From the NCBI RefSeq assembly GCF_030269485.1, contig NZ_BSTL01000025.1:1-64000 (forward strand): DNA of 64,000 bases, in the 5' to 3' direction. Below are positions 42,070 through 49,990 of this stretch, one piece after another. The translations under genes were made by a program, and so were the position numbers. Position 1 is the first letter of the stretch; every line of letters begins with the position of its first letter. Origin of the DNA: Actinoplanes sp. NBRC 103695. Its GTDB lineage: Bacteria; Actinomycetota; Actinomycetes; Mycobacteriales; Micromonosporaceae. The notes under the pieces are model-generated. The model was not told the DNA's origin. It saw only the letters and a list, made by a program, of their open reading frames with translations, and did no database searches.

Positions 42070-42950
42070 TGTGGGTTCCCTCGCGAGACGGCTCTGTCGA
42101 GCAGCAGAAAGTCGCGGTGCGCGTCCAGGTATTCGCCGACCTTCTCCCACTGCGGCCAGTGCCCGGCGTCGGCGATCACGTGCAGGCGGGCGTCCGGCAG
42201 CCAGCCGAGCAGCAGGTCCGCCTCGTCCAGGCCGCCGGTCGGGTCGTGCTCGGTCCAGAGCAGCAGCGTCGGCGCGGTCACCCGGCTCACCCAGTGCGGC
42301 CCCCAGGCGTAGTCCTTGCGTACCTCAGGATCTTGAAGCACCAGGGTGTTGGTGATCGCCTGGACGAATCCGGGCCGGCTGTAGACCGCCTGGCGCAGCC
42401 GCACCAGCTCGTCGGTGACCATCTCCTTGTGGTGGAAGAGGAACTCCACCCGCCGCCGGACGGTCGCGTCGCTCGGGTCGCGGACCGCGGCCATCGTGCT
42501 GTCCCGCATCCGGGCCATCACCTCGGGCTTGTTCGCGATGTTGCCCGGGGTGTTCAGCACCAGCCGATCCACCCGTTCCGGATGATGCGCGGCGGTCCAG
42601 GCCACCACCCAGCCGCCGAGTGATTCGCCGGAGAGGTGGGCGCGGGCGATGCCCAGCGTGTCCATCAGCCCGATCAGATGATCAGACAGGACATCGATGG
42701 TGTACGGGCGGTCCGGCGTGTCCGACCACCCGTGCCCGGCCATGTCGTACGCGGTGACCCGGAAGTCGGCCGCCAGCCCGGCGATGTCGCGGGCATACGC
42801 CTCGAGATGACCACCCGTGCCGTGCAGCAGGATCAGGTCCGGGCCGTCGTTCCCCGCTCTCAGGACTCGGGTACGGACGCCGCCCACGTCCACGAACCGC
42901 AGCTCGTGCTCGACCGTGGCCAGCTCGCCCCAGATGCTGATGTGCGTCAT
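42066..42950 (-). CDS. mhpC: Meta-cleavage product hydrolase, MhpC-like alpha/beta hydrolase
   Basis: This 294-residue hydrolase should cut the C-C bond of the ring-opened product. Motifs are LLHGTGGHLEAYARD, the nucleophile in LSGESLGGWVV (Ser about 112), Asp in LWTEHDPTG and His in IADAGHWPQWE. ATG 42950 gives the family-typical start (THISIWGEL). An in-frame ATG at 43028 overlaps the cupin stop (ATGA) and has GGAGGGG upstream, so a 26-residue longer form is quite possible. It overlaps the dioxygenase gene by 4 bp. Confidence 0.87.
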   Translation of the reverse strand: MTHISIWGELATVEHELRFVDVGGVRTRVLRAGNDGPDLILLHGTGGHLEAYARDIAGLAADFRVTAYDMAGHGWSDTPDRPYTIDVLSDHLIGLMDTLGIARAHLSGESLGGWVVAWTAAHHPERVDRLVLNTPGNIANKPEVMARMRDSTMAAVRDPSDATVRRRVEFLFHHKEMVTDELVRLRQAVYSRPGFVQAITNTLVLQDPEVRKDYAWGPHWVSRVTAPTLLLWTEHDPTGGLDEADLLLGWLPDARLHVIADAGHWPQWEKVGEYLDAHRDFLLLDRAVSRGNPQ

Positions 42951-43024
42951 GTTGTGCTGGCCACGCTCCGCGGCTCGGCGATCATTCGCCGTCGTGCTTG
43001 AGGCCGTAGCCTCCCCGCTCCCGC

Positions 43025-43513
43025 TCATATCCCCTCCCGGGCTTCCTTCATGGTCACGAGGCCGGCGCTCTCCCGGCGGGCGACGCCGAAGAGGCTCAGC
43101 AGCCGCGAGTTCTCGATCGTCAGGAACTCGACCGGCTGGTCCGCGGAGTCGTTGTGGTGCCGGTGCCAGGTCCACGGCGGCGTGTAGACGAACGCGCCGG
43201 TGGACCACTGCTCGACCTCGTCCTCCACCTCGGTGTGGCCGGTTCCGGAGATCACGAAGTGCACGGTCTCGTGGTAGTGCCGCTGCATGTCCGAGCTCAG
43301 CCCGGCCGGGATGGTCTGCCGGAACAGCTCGAACGTGGCGGTCGGCAGTCTCCCGGCGATCCGCAGCGTGGTCGGGTTGTGCACCTTCGCGGCGGGCAGC
43401 GTCTCCAGCTCGCTGTCGTGCACCACGATCGGGCGGGCCTGGCTGGGCCGTACCCGCGCCGAGATCGCGCCGAGGAAGTCGGCCATGTCGAAGTTCGGTC
43501 CGGACGTCGCCAT
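43025..43513 (-). CDS. Cupin protein of the aromatic operon
   Basis: This 162-residue cupin has a full first metal motif (QRHYHETVHFVISGTGHTEVE, with the HxH, E and H pattern) and second motif (TPPWTWHRHHND). It is related to gentisate-dioxygenase-type and AraC-type cupins but has a single barrel. It may be an oxygenase, isomerase or ligand sensor; the position between SDR and hydrolase, with ATGA overlaps on both sides, makes it a pathway component. Confidence 0.78.
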   Translation of the reverse strand: MATSGPNFDMADFLGAISARVRPSQARPIVVHDSELETLPAAKVHNPTTLRIAGRLPTATFELFRQTIPAGLSSDMQRHYHETVHFVISGTGHTEVEDEVEQWSTGAFVYTPPWTWHRHHNDSADQPVEFLTIENSRLLSLFGVARRESAGLVTMKEAREGI

Positions 43514-44274
43514 CAGGGGGTCTCCGTTCTGCCACCGTCGACCGTGAGCACGGTCCCGTTGACGTAGCTTGCGGCAGCCGAGGCGAGGAACGCGACGGCC
43601 GCGCCGACCTCCTCGGGCAGGCCCGCCCGCCCGAGGGGAACCGTGGCGACGTCGGCCGCGTCCAGCTCGGCGTAGGTGGTGCCGGCGGCGTCCGCCCGGG
43701 CCGTCAGGATCTGGCGACGCCGGTCGGTGGCGGTGGGTCCGGGCGCCACGCAGTTGACCGTGACGCCGCGGTCCGCGTACTCCCGGGACAGCAGCTTGGC
43801 CGCGCTGGTCACCGCCGCCCGCAGCACCACGCTGGTGGCCAGGTCGGGTTGCGGCTGCCGGACGGCCGTCGAGGTCACCAGGACCACCCGCCCGAAGCCC
43901 CGGTCGGCCATCGCCGGCAATGCCGCGCGGGCCAGCCGCAACGGCCCGCGCAGCAGCAGATCGAAGGCGTGCTGCCAGCCGTCGTCGGTCACGTCGAGGA
44001 TGCGGCCGGGCGGCGGGCCACCGGCGTTGAGCACGAGCACGTCGGCGGCGGTCGTGAGCCGCGGAACGTCCACGGCCAGGTCGGCGACGACCGTGCTGAC
44101 CGCGGCGCCGGTGCGCTCGGCCAGCGTGGCCGCGGCCTTGTCCAGCGGCTCCGGGCGACGGCCGACCAGCACGACGTCGTGCCCGGCCCGCGCCAGGCAC
44201 TCGGCGCTCGCGAAGCCGATGCCCGAGGCGCCGCCGCCGACAAGCGCCGTTCTTCTGCTGACTGGCTCCGTCAT
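43513..44274 (-). CDS. SDR-family protein with altered catalytic motif
   Basis: This 253-residue protein is a Rossmann-fold short-chain dehydrogenase: GGGASGIGFASAECLARAG (cofactor loop), LVLNAGG and VNCVAPGPTATDR are intact. The usual Tyr-x-x-x-Lys pair is replaced: alignment over VRQPQPDLATSVVLRAAV puts Ser at the Tyr position and Arg at the Lys position. This divergent active site is seen in one SDR subgroup, so activity is possible but mechanistically different. It is the first gene of the minus-strand meta-cleavage operon. Confidence 0.82.
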   Translation of the reverse strand: MTEPVSRRTALVGGGASGIGFASAECLARAGHDVVLVGRRPEPLDKAAATLAERTGAAVSTVVADLAVDVPRLTTAADVLVLNAGGPPPGRILDVTDDGWQHAFDLLLRGPLRLARAALPAMADRGFGRVVLVTSTAVRQPQPDLATSVVLRAAVTSAAKLLSREYADRGVTVNCVAPGPTATDRRRQILTARADAAGTTYAELDAADVATVPLGRAGLPEEVGAAVAFLASAAASYVNGTVLTVDGGRTETP

Positions 44275-44313
44275 AGCGCCTAGCCTGACCGTCATGACCT
44301 TTCCGGACCTACG

Positions 44314-45084
44314 GTGAGTCCCGCTGAGCGGGACGCCGGCGCCGGCGGGCTGGATCGGGCCGCCGCGATCCTCGGCGCCTTCGACGAGCAGCACCGCGAG
44401 CTGACGCTGGCCGCGCTGGTCGCCCGCTCCGGGCTGCCCCGGTCCACCACCCACCGGACCGCCGACAAGATGCTCAGGCTGGGCTGGCTGGACAAGCCGG
44501 CCGAGCGGTACCGGATCGGCAACCGGCTGTTCGAGCTGTCCGGCCTGGCGCCGGTCCGGCACGAGCTGCGCGAGGCGGCGCTGCCGTTCCTGCAGGACCT
44601 GTTCCACGCCACTCGGACGACCGTGCAGCTCGGGGTGCTCAGCGGCATCCAGGTGCTGCTCGTCGAGAAGATCACCGGACATCGTCCGATGCCGATGTTG
44701 TCGCAGGTCGGGGCGTTATTGCCGGCGTACTGCTCGGCCCTCGGGCGGGCGATCCTGGCACACAGCGACGAGGCCACCGTGCAGGCGGTCATCGACGGCG
44801 GGCTGGAGCGGCGCACCCCGCGGACCATCACCACGGCCACCGCGCTGCGCCGGGAGCTGGCCGCCATCCCCGATCGCGGGCTGGCCGTCGAGCGCGAGGA
44901 GGGCAACATCGGGATGAGCTGCGTGGCGGCGCCGATCTTCGGGCCCCTGGGCGGGGTGGTCGCCGCCGTCTCGGTGACCGGGCCGGCCGCGCTGATCCGG
45001 GCCGACCGGGCCGGGCCGGCGGTGCGTCTGGCCGCGGCGGCCGCCTCCCGGGCGTACTCCAGCTCCAGTTTTCCGTCCCGCTGA
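44314..45084 (+). CDS. IclR-family regulator of the aromatic cluster
   Basis: This 256-residue protein has an N-terminal winged helix (about 12-70; LAALVARSGLPRSTTHRTADKML) and an IclR effector domain (VLLVEKITGHRP, LPAYCSALGRAILAH, CVAAPIFGPLGGVVAAVSVTG). It is divergent from the SDR-cupin-MhpC-MhpB operon and upstream of the cupin-monooxygenase genes. The same 17-bp palindrome overlaps both its start and its stop, so it probably controls both transcription units and itself. Start GTG 44314. Confidence 0.9.
   Translation: MSPAERDAGAGGLDRAAAILGAFDEQHRELTLAALVARSGLPRSTTHRTADKMLRLGWLDKPAERYRIGNRLFELSGLAPVRHELREAALPFLQDLFHATRTTVQLGVLSGIQVLLVEKITGHRPMPMLSQVGALLPAYCSALGRAILAHSDEATVQAVIDGGLERRTPRTITTATALRRELAAIPDRGLAVEREEGNIGMSCVAAPIFGPLGGVVAAVSVTGPAALIRADRAGPAVRLAAAAASRAYSSSSFPSR
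44318..44334. promoter_or_regulatory. IclR operator 1
   Basis: GTCCCGCTGAGCGGGAC is an 8-bp perfect inverted repeat with one central base. It resembles IclR-family sites of the TTCCGCnnnnGCGGAA kind. It lies within codons 2-7 of the iclR gene and about 45 bp upstream of the divergent SDR start. Confidence 0.75.
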
Positions 45085-45091
45085 GCGGGAC
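45075..45091. promoter_or_regulatory. IclR operator 2
   Basis: This site is identical over all 17 bp to operator 1. It overlaps the iclR stop codon and lies 76 bp upstream of the cupin start, placing it in the promoter region of the cupin-monooxygenase pair. Confidence 0.78.
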
Positions 45092-45166
45092 CGTCGCTAG
45101 GCCGTTTTCTTCGCCGGACCGCACGCTGTGAACCAGCGCACATCCCCCGGAAACGTGGAGGTAACC

Positions 45167-45682
45167 GTGAGTCTCGGCGGTGGATACATGCTCAGCTCGC
45201 GCAAGGGGACTCAGATCCCGGCGATCGGGCTGAACATCACGATGAAGGCGAACGGGTCGGCGACCCGCGACGCCTACTCACTCTTCGAGTACGCGATCCC
45301 GCCGGAGACCAACGGCCCGCCACCGCACACCCACACCCGCGAGGACGAGTCGTTCATCTGCCTCGCCGGGCGGCTGGACGTGTCGCTCGGCGGCGAGGAG
45401 TTCACCCTCGAGTTCGGCGACTACCTCTACCTGCCGCGCAACGTGGTGCACACGTTCCGGAACCCGTACGGCGACGAGGCCCGGGTCGTCTCGGTGGTCT
45501 CCCCGGCCGGCCTGGAGGCGTACTACCAGGCGCTCGGTGAGCTGCCGCCCGGCCCGAAGGACATGGCGACGCTGAAGCCGATCATGGAGGAGTTCGGGAT
45601 CCAGATGCAGCTCCCGCCGCCCGGCGGGGGGGCACTGAAGCCATGCGCGTCGGGATCATCGGCGCCGGCGTGGCCGGGTTGA
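45167..45682 (+). CDS. Cupin protein paired with the flavin monooxygenase
   Basis: This 171-residue cupin has a metal motif PPHTHTREDESFICLAGRL and second motif YLPRNVVHTFRNP. GTG 45167 is chosen because GGAGG lies exactly 5 nt upstream; GTG 45128 lacks a site. The last about 15 residues (ALKPCASGSSAPAWPG) look unnatural and overlap the next gene by 40 nt. A run of seven G at about 45625 precedes them, and with six G the frame would end as GGGH-stop just before the monooxygenase ATG. Either slippage or a base-call error is likely. Confidence 0.78.
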   Translation: MSLGGGYMLSSRKGTQIPAIGLNITMKANGSATRDAYSLFEYAIPPETNGPPPHTHTREDESFICLAGRLDVSLGGEEFTLEFGDYLYLPRNVVHTFRNPYGDEARVVSVVSPAGLEAYYQALGELPPGPKDMATLKPIMEEFGIQMQLPPPGGGALKPCASGSSAPAWPG

Positions 45683-47139
45683 CCACCGCCAAGACGCTTC
45701 AGCAGGCGGGACACGAGGTTGTCGTCTACGACTCGGCGCCGGACGTGGGTGGCGTCTGGAGCCGTACCCGCCGTTACCCGGGACTGACCACGCAGAGCGC
45801 CAAGTCCACGTACGGCCTCTCCGACTACCCGATGCCGAAGGACTTCCCGGAGTGGCCGACCGGCGCCCAGGTGCAGTCGTGGCTGGCCTCCTACGCCGCA
45901 GAATTCGGCATCGCACCGCGCCTGAACACTCGCGTCGAGCGGGCCGCCCCGATCGACGGCACGTGGGCGCTGACGCTCGACTCCGGCGAGGTCGACGTGG
46001 TGGACCGGCTGGTCGTGGCCAACGGCGTGTTCTGCGAGCCGAACATGCCTTCCTGGCCCGGCGTCGACGAGTTCACCGCGGCCGGCGGCGAGGTTCTGGC
46101 CGGAACGCAGATGCATGACGCCTCGATGGCGAGCGGCAAGAACGTGCTGGTCGTCGGCTACGGCAAGTCCGCCTGCGACGTGACCGTGCCGCTCAGCGAG
46201 GAGGCCGCGAGCACCCACGTGATCGCCCGGCAGCTGCTGTGGAAGGTGCCGCGGAAGATCGCCGGCGTGGTGAACTTCAAGATGCTGCTGCTCACCCGGA
46301 TGGGCGAGGCGCTCTTCCGTTACCACCGGCTGCGCGGCCTGGAGAAGTTCCTGCACGGCCCGGGCAACCCGATGCGCCGCAACATGCTCAACTCGATCGG
46401 CTCGGTGTCCCGCCGGCAGTTCAAGCTCGACAAGCTGGGCCTGGTGCCGCGCGGCACGATGGAGGGCATCGTCAAGGGCGCGATCGGGCTGGCCACCGAG
46501 GGCTTCTTCGAGGGCGTCGAGGCGGGCCGGATCGTCGTCCACCGGGACGTCACGATCACCCGGCTGCGGCCCGGTTTCGCCGAGCTCTCCGACGGCACCG
46601 TGCTCCCGGCCGACCTGATCGTCTGCTCGACCGGGTTCAAGCAGGGCGTGCCGTTCCTCTCCGGTCTCGAGGAGAAGCTCTTCGACGAGCGCGGCAACTT
46701 CCTGCTCTACCGGCAGATCCTGCCGCTGGGCGTCGACGGCCTCTACTTCAACGGCTACAACTCGTCCTTCTTCAGCCCGCTCAACGCGGAGATGGCCGCG
46801 GTGTGGATCGCGGCCCATCTGGCCGGCGCGGTGCCGCTGCCGGACCCCGAAGAGATGCGTACGCGGGCGGAGAAGCAGATCGCGTTCATGGACGAGGCCA
46901 CCGACCGGCACCACAGCCGCGGCACCAAGATCATCCCGTTCTCCATGAAGAATGTCGACGAGGTGCTCGACGACCTGGACCTGAACATCAGCAAGCGGGT
47001 CCGCGCGTCGCACTGGCTGAACCCGGTGGACCCGTCCGCGTACCGCGAGGTGACCCCGGCCCTGGTGGCCCGGCTCCGAGCTCAGTCCTTGGAGGGCATA
47101 CCGCCCCGACCAACCTCGTTGCCGTCCGGGTGGCGGTAG
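45643..47139 (+). CDS. Flavin-containing/Baeyer-Villiger-type monooxygenase
   Basis: This 498-residue flavoprotein has an N-terminal FAD fold (VGIIGAGVAGLTTAKTLQQAG), a second nucleotide fold for NADPH (VLVVGYGKSACDVTV, about 167-182), GGVWSRTRRYPGLTTQ and a late LIVCSTGFKQG motif. It should insert one oxygen atom into an organic substrate, plausibly the entry step of the local aromatic pathway. Substrate identity and the N-hydroxylase versus Baeyer-Villiger distinction cannot be settled from sequence. Confidence 0.83.
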   Translation: MRVGIIGAGVAGLTTAKTLQQAGHEVVVYDSAPDVGGVWSRTRRYPGLTTQSAKSTYGLSDYPMPKDFPEWPTGAQVQSWLASYAAEFGIAPRLNTRVERAAPIDGTWALTLDSGEVDVVDRLVVANGVFCEPNMPSWPGVDEFTAAGGEVLAGTQMHDASMASGKNVLVVGYGKSACDVTVPLSEEAASTHVIARQLLWKVPRKIAGVVNFKMLLLTRMGEALFRYHRLRGLEKFLHGPGNPMRRNMLNSIGSVSRRQFKLDKLGLVPRGTMEGIVKGAIGLATEGFFEGVEAGRIVVHRDVTITRLRPGFAELSDGTVLPADLIVCSTGFKQGVPFLSGLEEKLFDERGNFLLYRQILPLGVDGLYFNGYNSSFFSPLNAEMAAVWIAAHLAGAVPLPDPEEMRTRAEKQIAFMDEATDRHHSRGTKIIPFSMKNVDEVLDDLDLNISKRVRASHWLNPVDPSAYREVTPALVARLRAQSLEGIPPRPTSLPSGWR

Positions 47140-47273
47140 CTGACACCGTTCTCGTAGTTCTCCCGCGACTCAGGCTCGAGGCAGCGCGACGAACAGGTTC
47201 CACGCCATGCCAGAGATTGGCGGGCGTTGAACCATGTCCAAAACCACCCGTTGTGAACCGCGGGGGGTGTGGC

Positions 47274-48791
47274 ATGCGCGAAGGCCGGTACGGTTCCGTC
47301 GTGTCCCAGATGCCGACGGGTGTGATCGCCAATCGTTACCGACTGGTGGCGCTGGTCGGCGCGGGTGGGATGGGCCGCGTCTGGGCTGCTCGCGACGAGT
47401 TGCTCGGCCGGGAGGTGGCGGTCAAGGAACTGGTGCTGCCGAAGGGTCTCTCCGAGGTGGAGCAGGCCGACCTTCGCGTACGCGTGATCCGTGAGGCCCG
47501 TGCCATCGCCCGGATCGACCATCCGAACGTGGTCCGCATCTACGACGTCCTGCACCAGCGCGGCGAGCCGTGGATCGTGATGGAGCTGGTCCCGTCCCGC
47601 TCCCTGTTCGACGTCGTCAGCAAGGACGGCCCGATGCAACCGGCACGGGCGGCCGAGGTCGGGCTCGGCGTGCTGGCCGCCCTGCGCGCCGCGCATCAGG
47701 CCGGGCTGCTGCACCGCGACGTCAAACCCGCGAACGTGCTGCTGGGCGCCGCCGGCCGGGTCGTGCTGACCGACTTCGGGCTGGCCACGGCCGCCGGGGA
47801 CAGCTCGATGACCAGCACCGGGGTGGTTCTCGGCTCACCGTCGTACCTGGCGCCGGAGCGTGCGCTCGACGAGCCGATCGGGCCGCCCGCCGACCTGTGG
47901 TCGCTGGGCGCGACGCTCTACGCGGCCGTCGAGGGCCGGCCGCCGTACTCGAAGTCGTCCCCGATGGCGACCCTGGCCGCGCTGGCCACCGAGCCGCCGC
48001 GTCCGCCGACGCAAGCCGGGTCGCTGAAGCCCGCACTGGACGGCCTGCTCCAGAGGGATCCGGCGAAACGGGCCGACGCCGCGACCGCCGAGCGCCTGCT
48101 CCGGGCGGCGCTGACCGGCGTACCTCCGCGCAAGTCCCGCAGGAAGCTGATCGCCGCCCTGGTGGCCGCCGCGGCAGTCGTCGCGATCGTCGGCATCACG
48201 GCCCCCCCGATGCTCACCACGGCCCAGGACACGCCGGTCCTCGTCCCGGCGCCGCAGACCGTCCCGTCCTCGGCACCGGGCGCGCCGTTCGTGCCGCCGT
48301 CGGTGCCGGCCGCCAAGCCGCAGGCGTCCGCCTCCGAGCAGCAGGCGCCCGTCCCCTCGGCGGGTCCGACCAAGCGGAAGCCGGTCGCGCCGTCGAAGCC
48401 GTCGTCCACTCCCGCCAAGCCGGCCGCGGCGGGCAGCCCGCTCGAGAACGTGCAGTCCGGCACCTGCTTGCACCTCCCCGACTCCGGGGGCGCGCTGCAA
48501 CTGGGGTCGTGCGACGGCACGGCCGGGCAGAAGTTCAACCTCGCCACCGACGGCACGCTGCGGGTGCTCGGCAAGTGCGTCCAGATCCAGGGCACCGACA
48601 ACGGCGCCCGGCTGCTCGCTGCCACCTGCTCCGGCTCGGCGTTCCAGAAGTTCGCCTACAGAAACGCGTCCGACCTGGTCAGCGTCGCCGCCGACAAGTG
48701 CGTCGACGCGCCGGACGGCAGCAGCGCCGGTGGGGCGCAGGCCCAGATCTGGGGTTGCAACGGCACCGGCAACCAGAAGTGGCGCCACTGA
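47274..48791 (+). CDS. Membrane Ser/Thr protein kinase with extracellular ricin-B lectin domain
   Basis: This 505-residue PknB-like kinase has a Gly loop VGAGGMGRVWAA (about 28), Lys in AVKE (51), HRDVKPANVLL (Asp 149), DFG (167) and YLAPERA. One membrane helix lies at about 292-312, then a Pro/Ala/Ser-rich stalk (about 318-378), then a ricin-type beta-trefoil (about 380-505) with TCLHL, CVQIQGT and GNQKW repeats that could bind a sugar outside the cell. The frame stays open far upstream, but ATG 47274 with GGGGGG before it is the sensible start. The next gene starts 1 bp after its stop. Confidence 0.9.
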   Translation: MREGRYGSVVSQMPTGVIANRYRLVALVGAGGMGRVWAARDELLGREVAVKELVLPKGLSEVEQADLRVRVIREARAIARIDHPNVVRIYDVLHQRGEPWIVMELVPSRSLFDVVSKDGPMQPARAAEVGLGVLAALRAAHQAGLLHRDVKPANVLLGAAGRVVLTDFGLATAAGDSSMTSTGVVLGSPSYLAPERALDEPIGPPADLWSLGATLYAAVEGRPPYSKSSPMATLAALATEPPRPPTQAGSLKPALDGLLQRDPAKRADAATAERLLRAALTGVPPRKSRRKLIAALVAAAAVVAIVGITAPPMLTTAQDTPVLVPAPQTVPSSAPGAPFVPPSVPAAKPQASASEQQAPVPSAGPTKRKPVAPSKPSSTPAKPAAAGSPLENVQSGTCLHLPDSGGALQLGSCDGTAGQKFNLATDGTLRVLGKCVQIQGTDNGARLLAATCSGSAFQKFAYRNASDLVSVAADKCVDAPDGSSAGGAQAQIWGCNGTGNQKWRH

Positions 48792-48792
48792 C

Positions 48793-49761
48793 ATGCGCGT
48801 CATCGCGAAAAAGACCCGCCCACCCCGGCGGCGCTGGCTCCTGTTCGTCACGCTGCCCGTCGTCGTGTTGTTGCTGGCCGTCGCCACGGTCTACCTCTGG
48901 CCGCTGGGCGACGACCGCCTGCGGCGTTCGTCGGCGCCGGCGCTGGATTTCGCCGCTGCCACGGCCGCGGCGCAGCGTCAGGTCACCCAGGACCAGACCG
49001 ATCCGACGGTACGCACGGAGTGCCGAACCCAATTCCTGACGCACGGCCGGCGCACCGCCCGCACCGTCCTGATGTTGCACGGCTACACCGGCTGCCCCGA
49101 CGGCTTCAGCCGCCTGGCGAAGCTCTTCTACGACCGCGGCTACAACGTGTACGTCCCCCGCGAGCCCCGCCACGGCCGCGTCGACGAGGACGCTCACGAG
49201 TGGGTGTCCGCCCACGAGCTGATCGACTACGCGGACGGTTCCGCAGCCGTTTCCGCGGGCCTGGGCGACGAGTTCGGCGTGGTGGGCCTGTCCGGCGGCG
49301 GCAACCTGGCGACCTGGCTGACCGAGTACCGCTCCGACGTGAAGCGCGCCCTCCTGCTGGCCCCCTTCTACGCCCCCGACGCCACCCAGGCCCCACCGGC
49401 GCTGATCAAGCCGATGACCGTCCTGTGGGGCCACCGCCTGGTCCCCGAGCGCAAGAACGGCGACATGTTCTATTCCGCCCTGGCCCAGTACCTCCAGGTG
49501 CGGGCCAATTACAAGGACCGCCCGGTCAACGAGTCCCTGACCGCGCTCGCGGTGACGGCGTCCGGCGCCGACCGCCTGATCGACCTGCGTGAGGCTTTCG
49601 AGATCCCCCGCGAGATAGCCGAGACCAACGACGTCAAGCTCACCGAGTACGTGATCCCCGCCGACCTCGACCTCCCGCATGACATCGTCGGCCCGAACAG
49701 CCTCGGCCCCCGAGCCGCCGACCTGTACGCCCGCTACATCTCCCTCTACGAGGGCACGTAG
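48793..49761 (+). CDS. Membrane-anchored alpha/beta hydrolase (carboxylesterase-like)
   Basis: This 322-residue protein has an N-terminal basic stretch and one membrane helix (LLFVTLPVVVLLLAVATVYL, about 16-36), leaving the hydrolase outside. LMLHGYTGCPDGF carries the oxyanion site, GVVGLSGGGNLATWL the nucleophile Ser (about 174), and VTASGADRLI and DLPHDIVGP probably the Asp and His. Two Cys (TECRTQ, TGCPD) may pair. It follows the lectin-kinase gene with one base between, so the two probably act in the same envelope process. Confidence 0.82.
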   Translation: MRVIAKKTRPPRRRWLLFVTLPVVVLLLAVATVYLWPLGDDRLRRSSAPALDFAAATAAAQRQVTQDQTDPTVRTECRTQFLTHGRRTARTVLMLHGYTGCPDGFSRLAKLFYDRGYNVYVPREPRHGRVDEDAHEWVSAHELIDYADGSAAVSAGLGDEFGVVGLSGGGNLATWLTEYRSDVKRALLLAPFYAPDATQAPPALIKPMTVLWGHRLVPERKNGDMFYSALAQYLQVRANYKDRPVNESLTALAVTASGADRLIDLREAFEIPREIAETNDVKLTEYVIPADLDLPHDIVGPNSLGPRAADLYARYISLYEGT

Positions 49762-49779
49762 CGCGCCAACCACGCCAGG

Positions 49780-49905
49780 CACTACCACTCGTGCACGGAT
49801 CTACCACCGCGCCCATGGCCACAGACGCGAGCGGCAGGGCCACAGACGCGAGCGGCGTAGCCACGGCGAGGCACCCCCGGCCGCCTGGCAACCCCGGCGC
49901 TGGGC
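49780..49905. repeat. Copy of the dispersed intergenic repeat seen at the window start
   Basis: This stretch repeats the word order of positions 1-300: CTACCACTCG, CTACCACCGCG, GGCCACAGACGCGAGCGGC (twice in tandem, 23-24 bp apart), then CGGCCGCCTGGCAACCCCGG. The gap between the hydrolase and the convergent glycoside hydrolase (49762-49990) holds no gene. Confidence 0.55.
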
Positions 49906-49990
49906 GGCCGATGCGGGCCTCAGCCCGGATCCGGACGGGGTGCGAGCGGCAACCGCAGAGACGCTGAGGAAGTTCGTCGCCGCCTCGGCA

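Noticed and set aside
46239..47273. Upstream extension of the kinase-lectin frame
   Set aside because: It lies inside the monooxygenase gene in another frame; the kinase domain starts right after ATG 47274.
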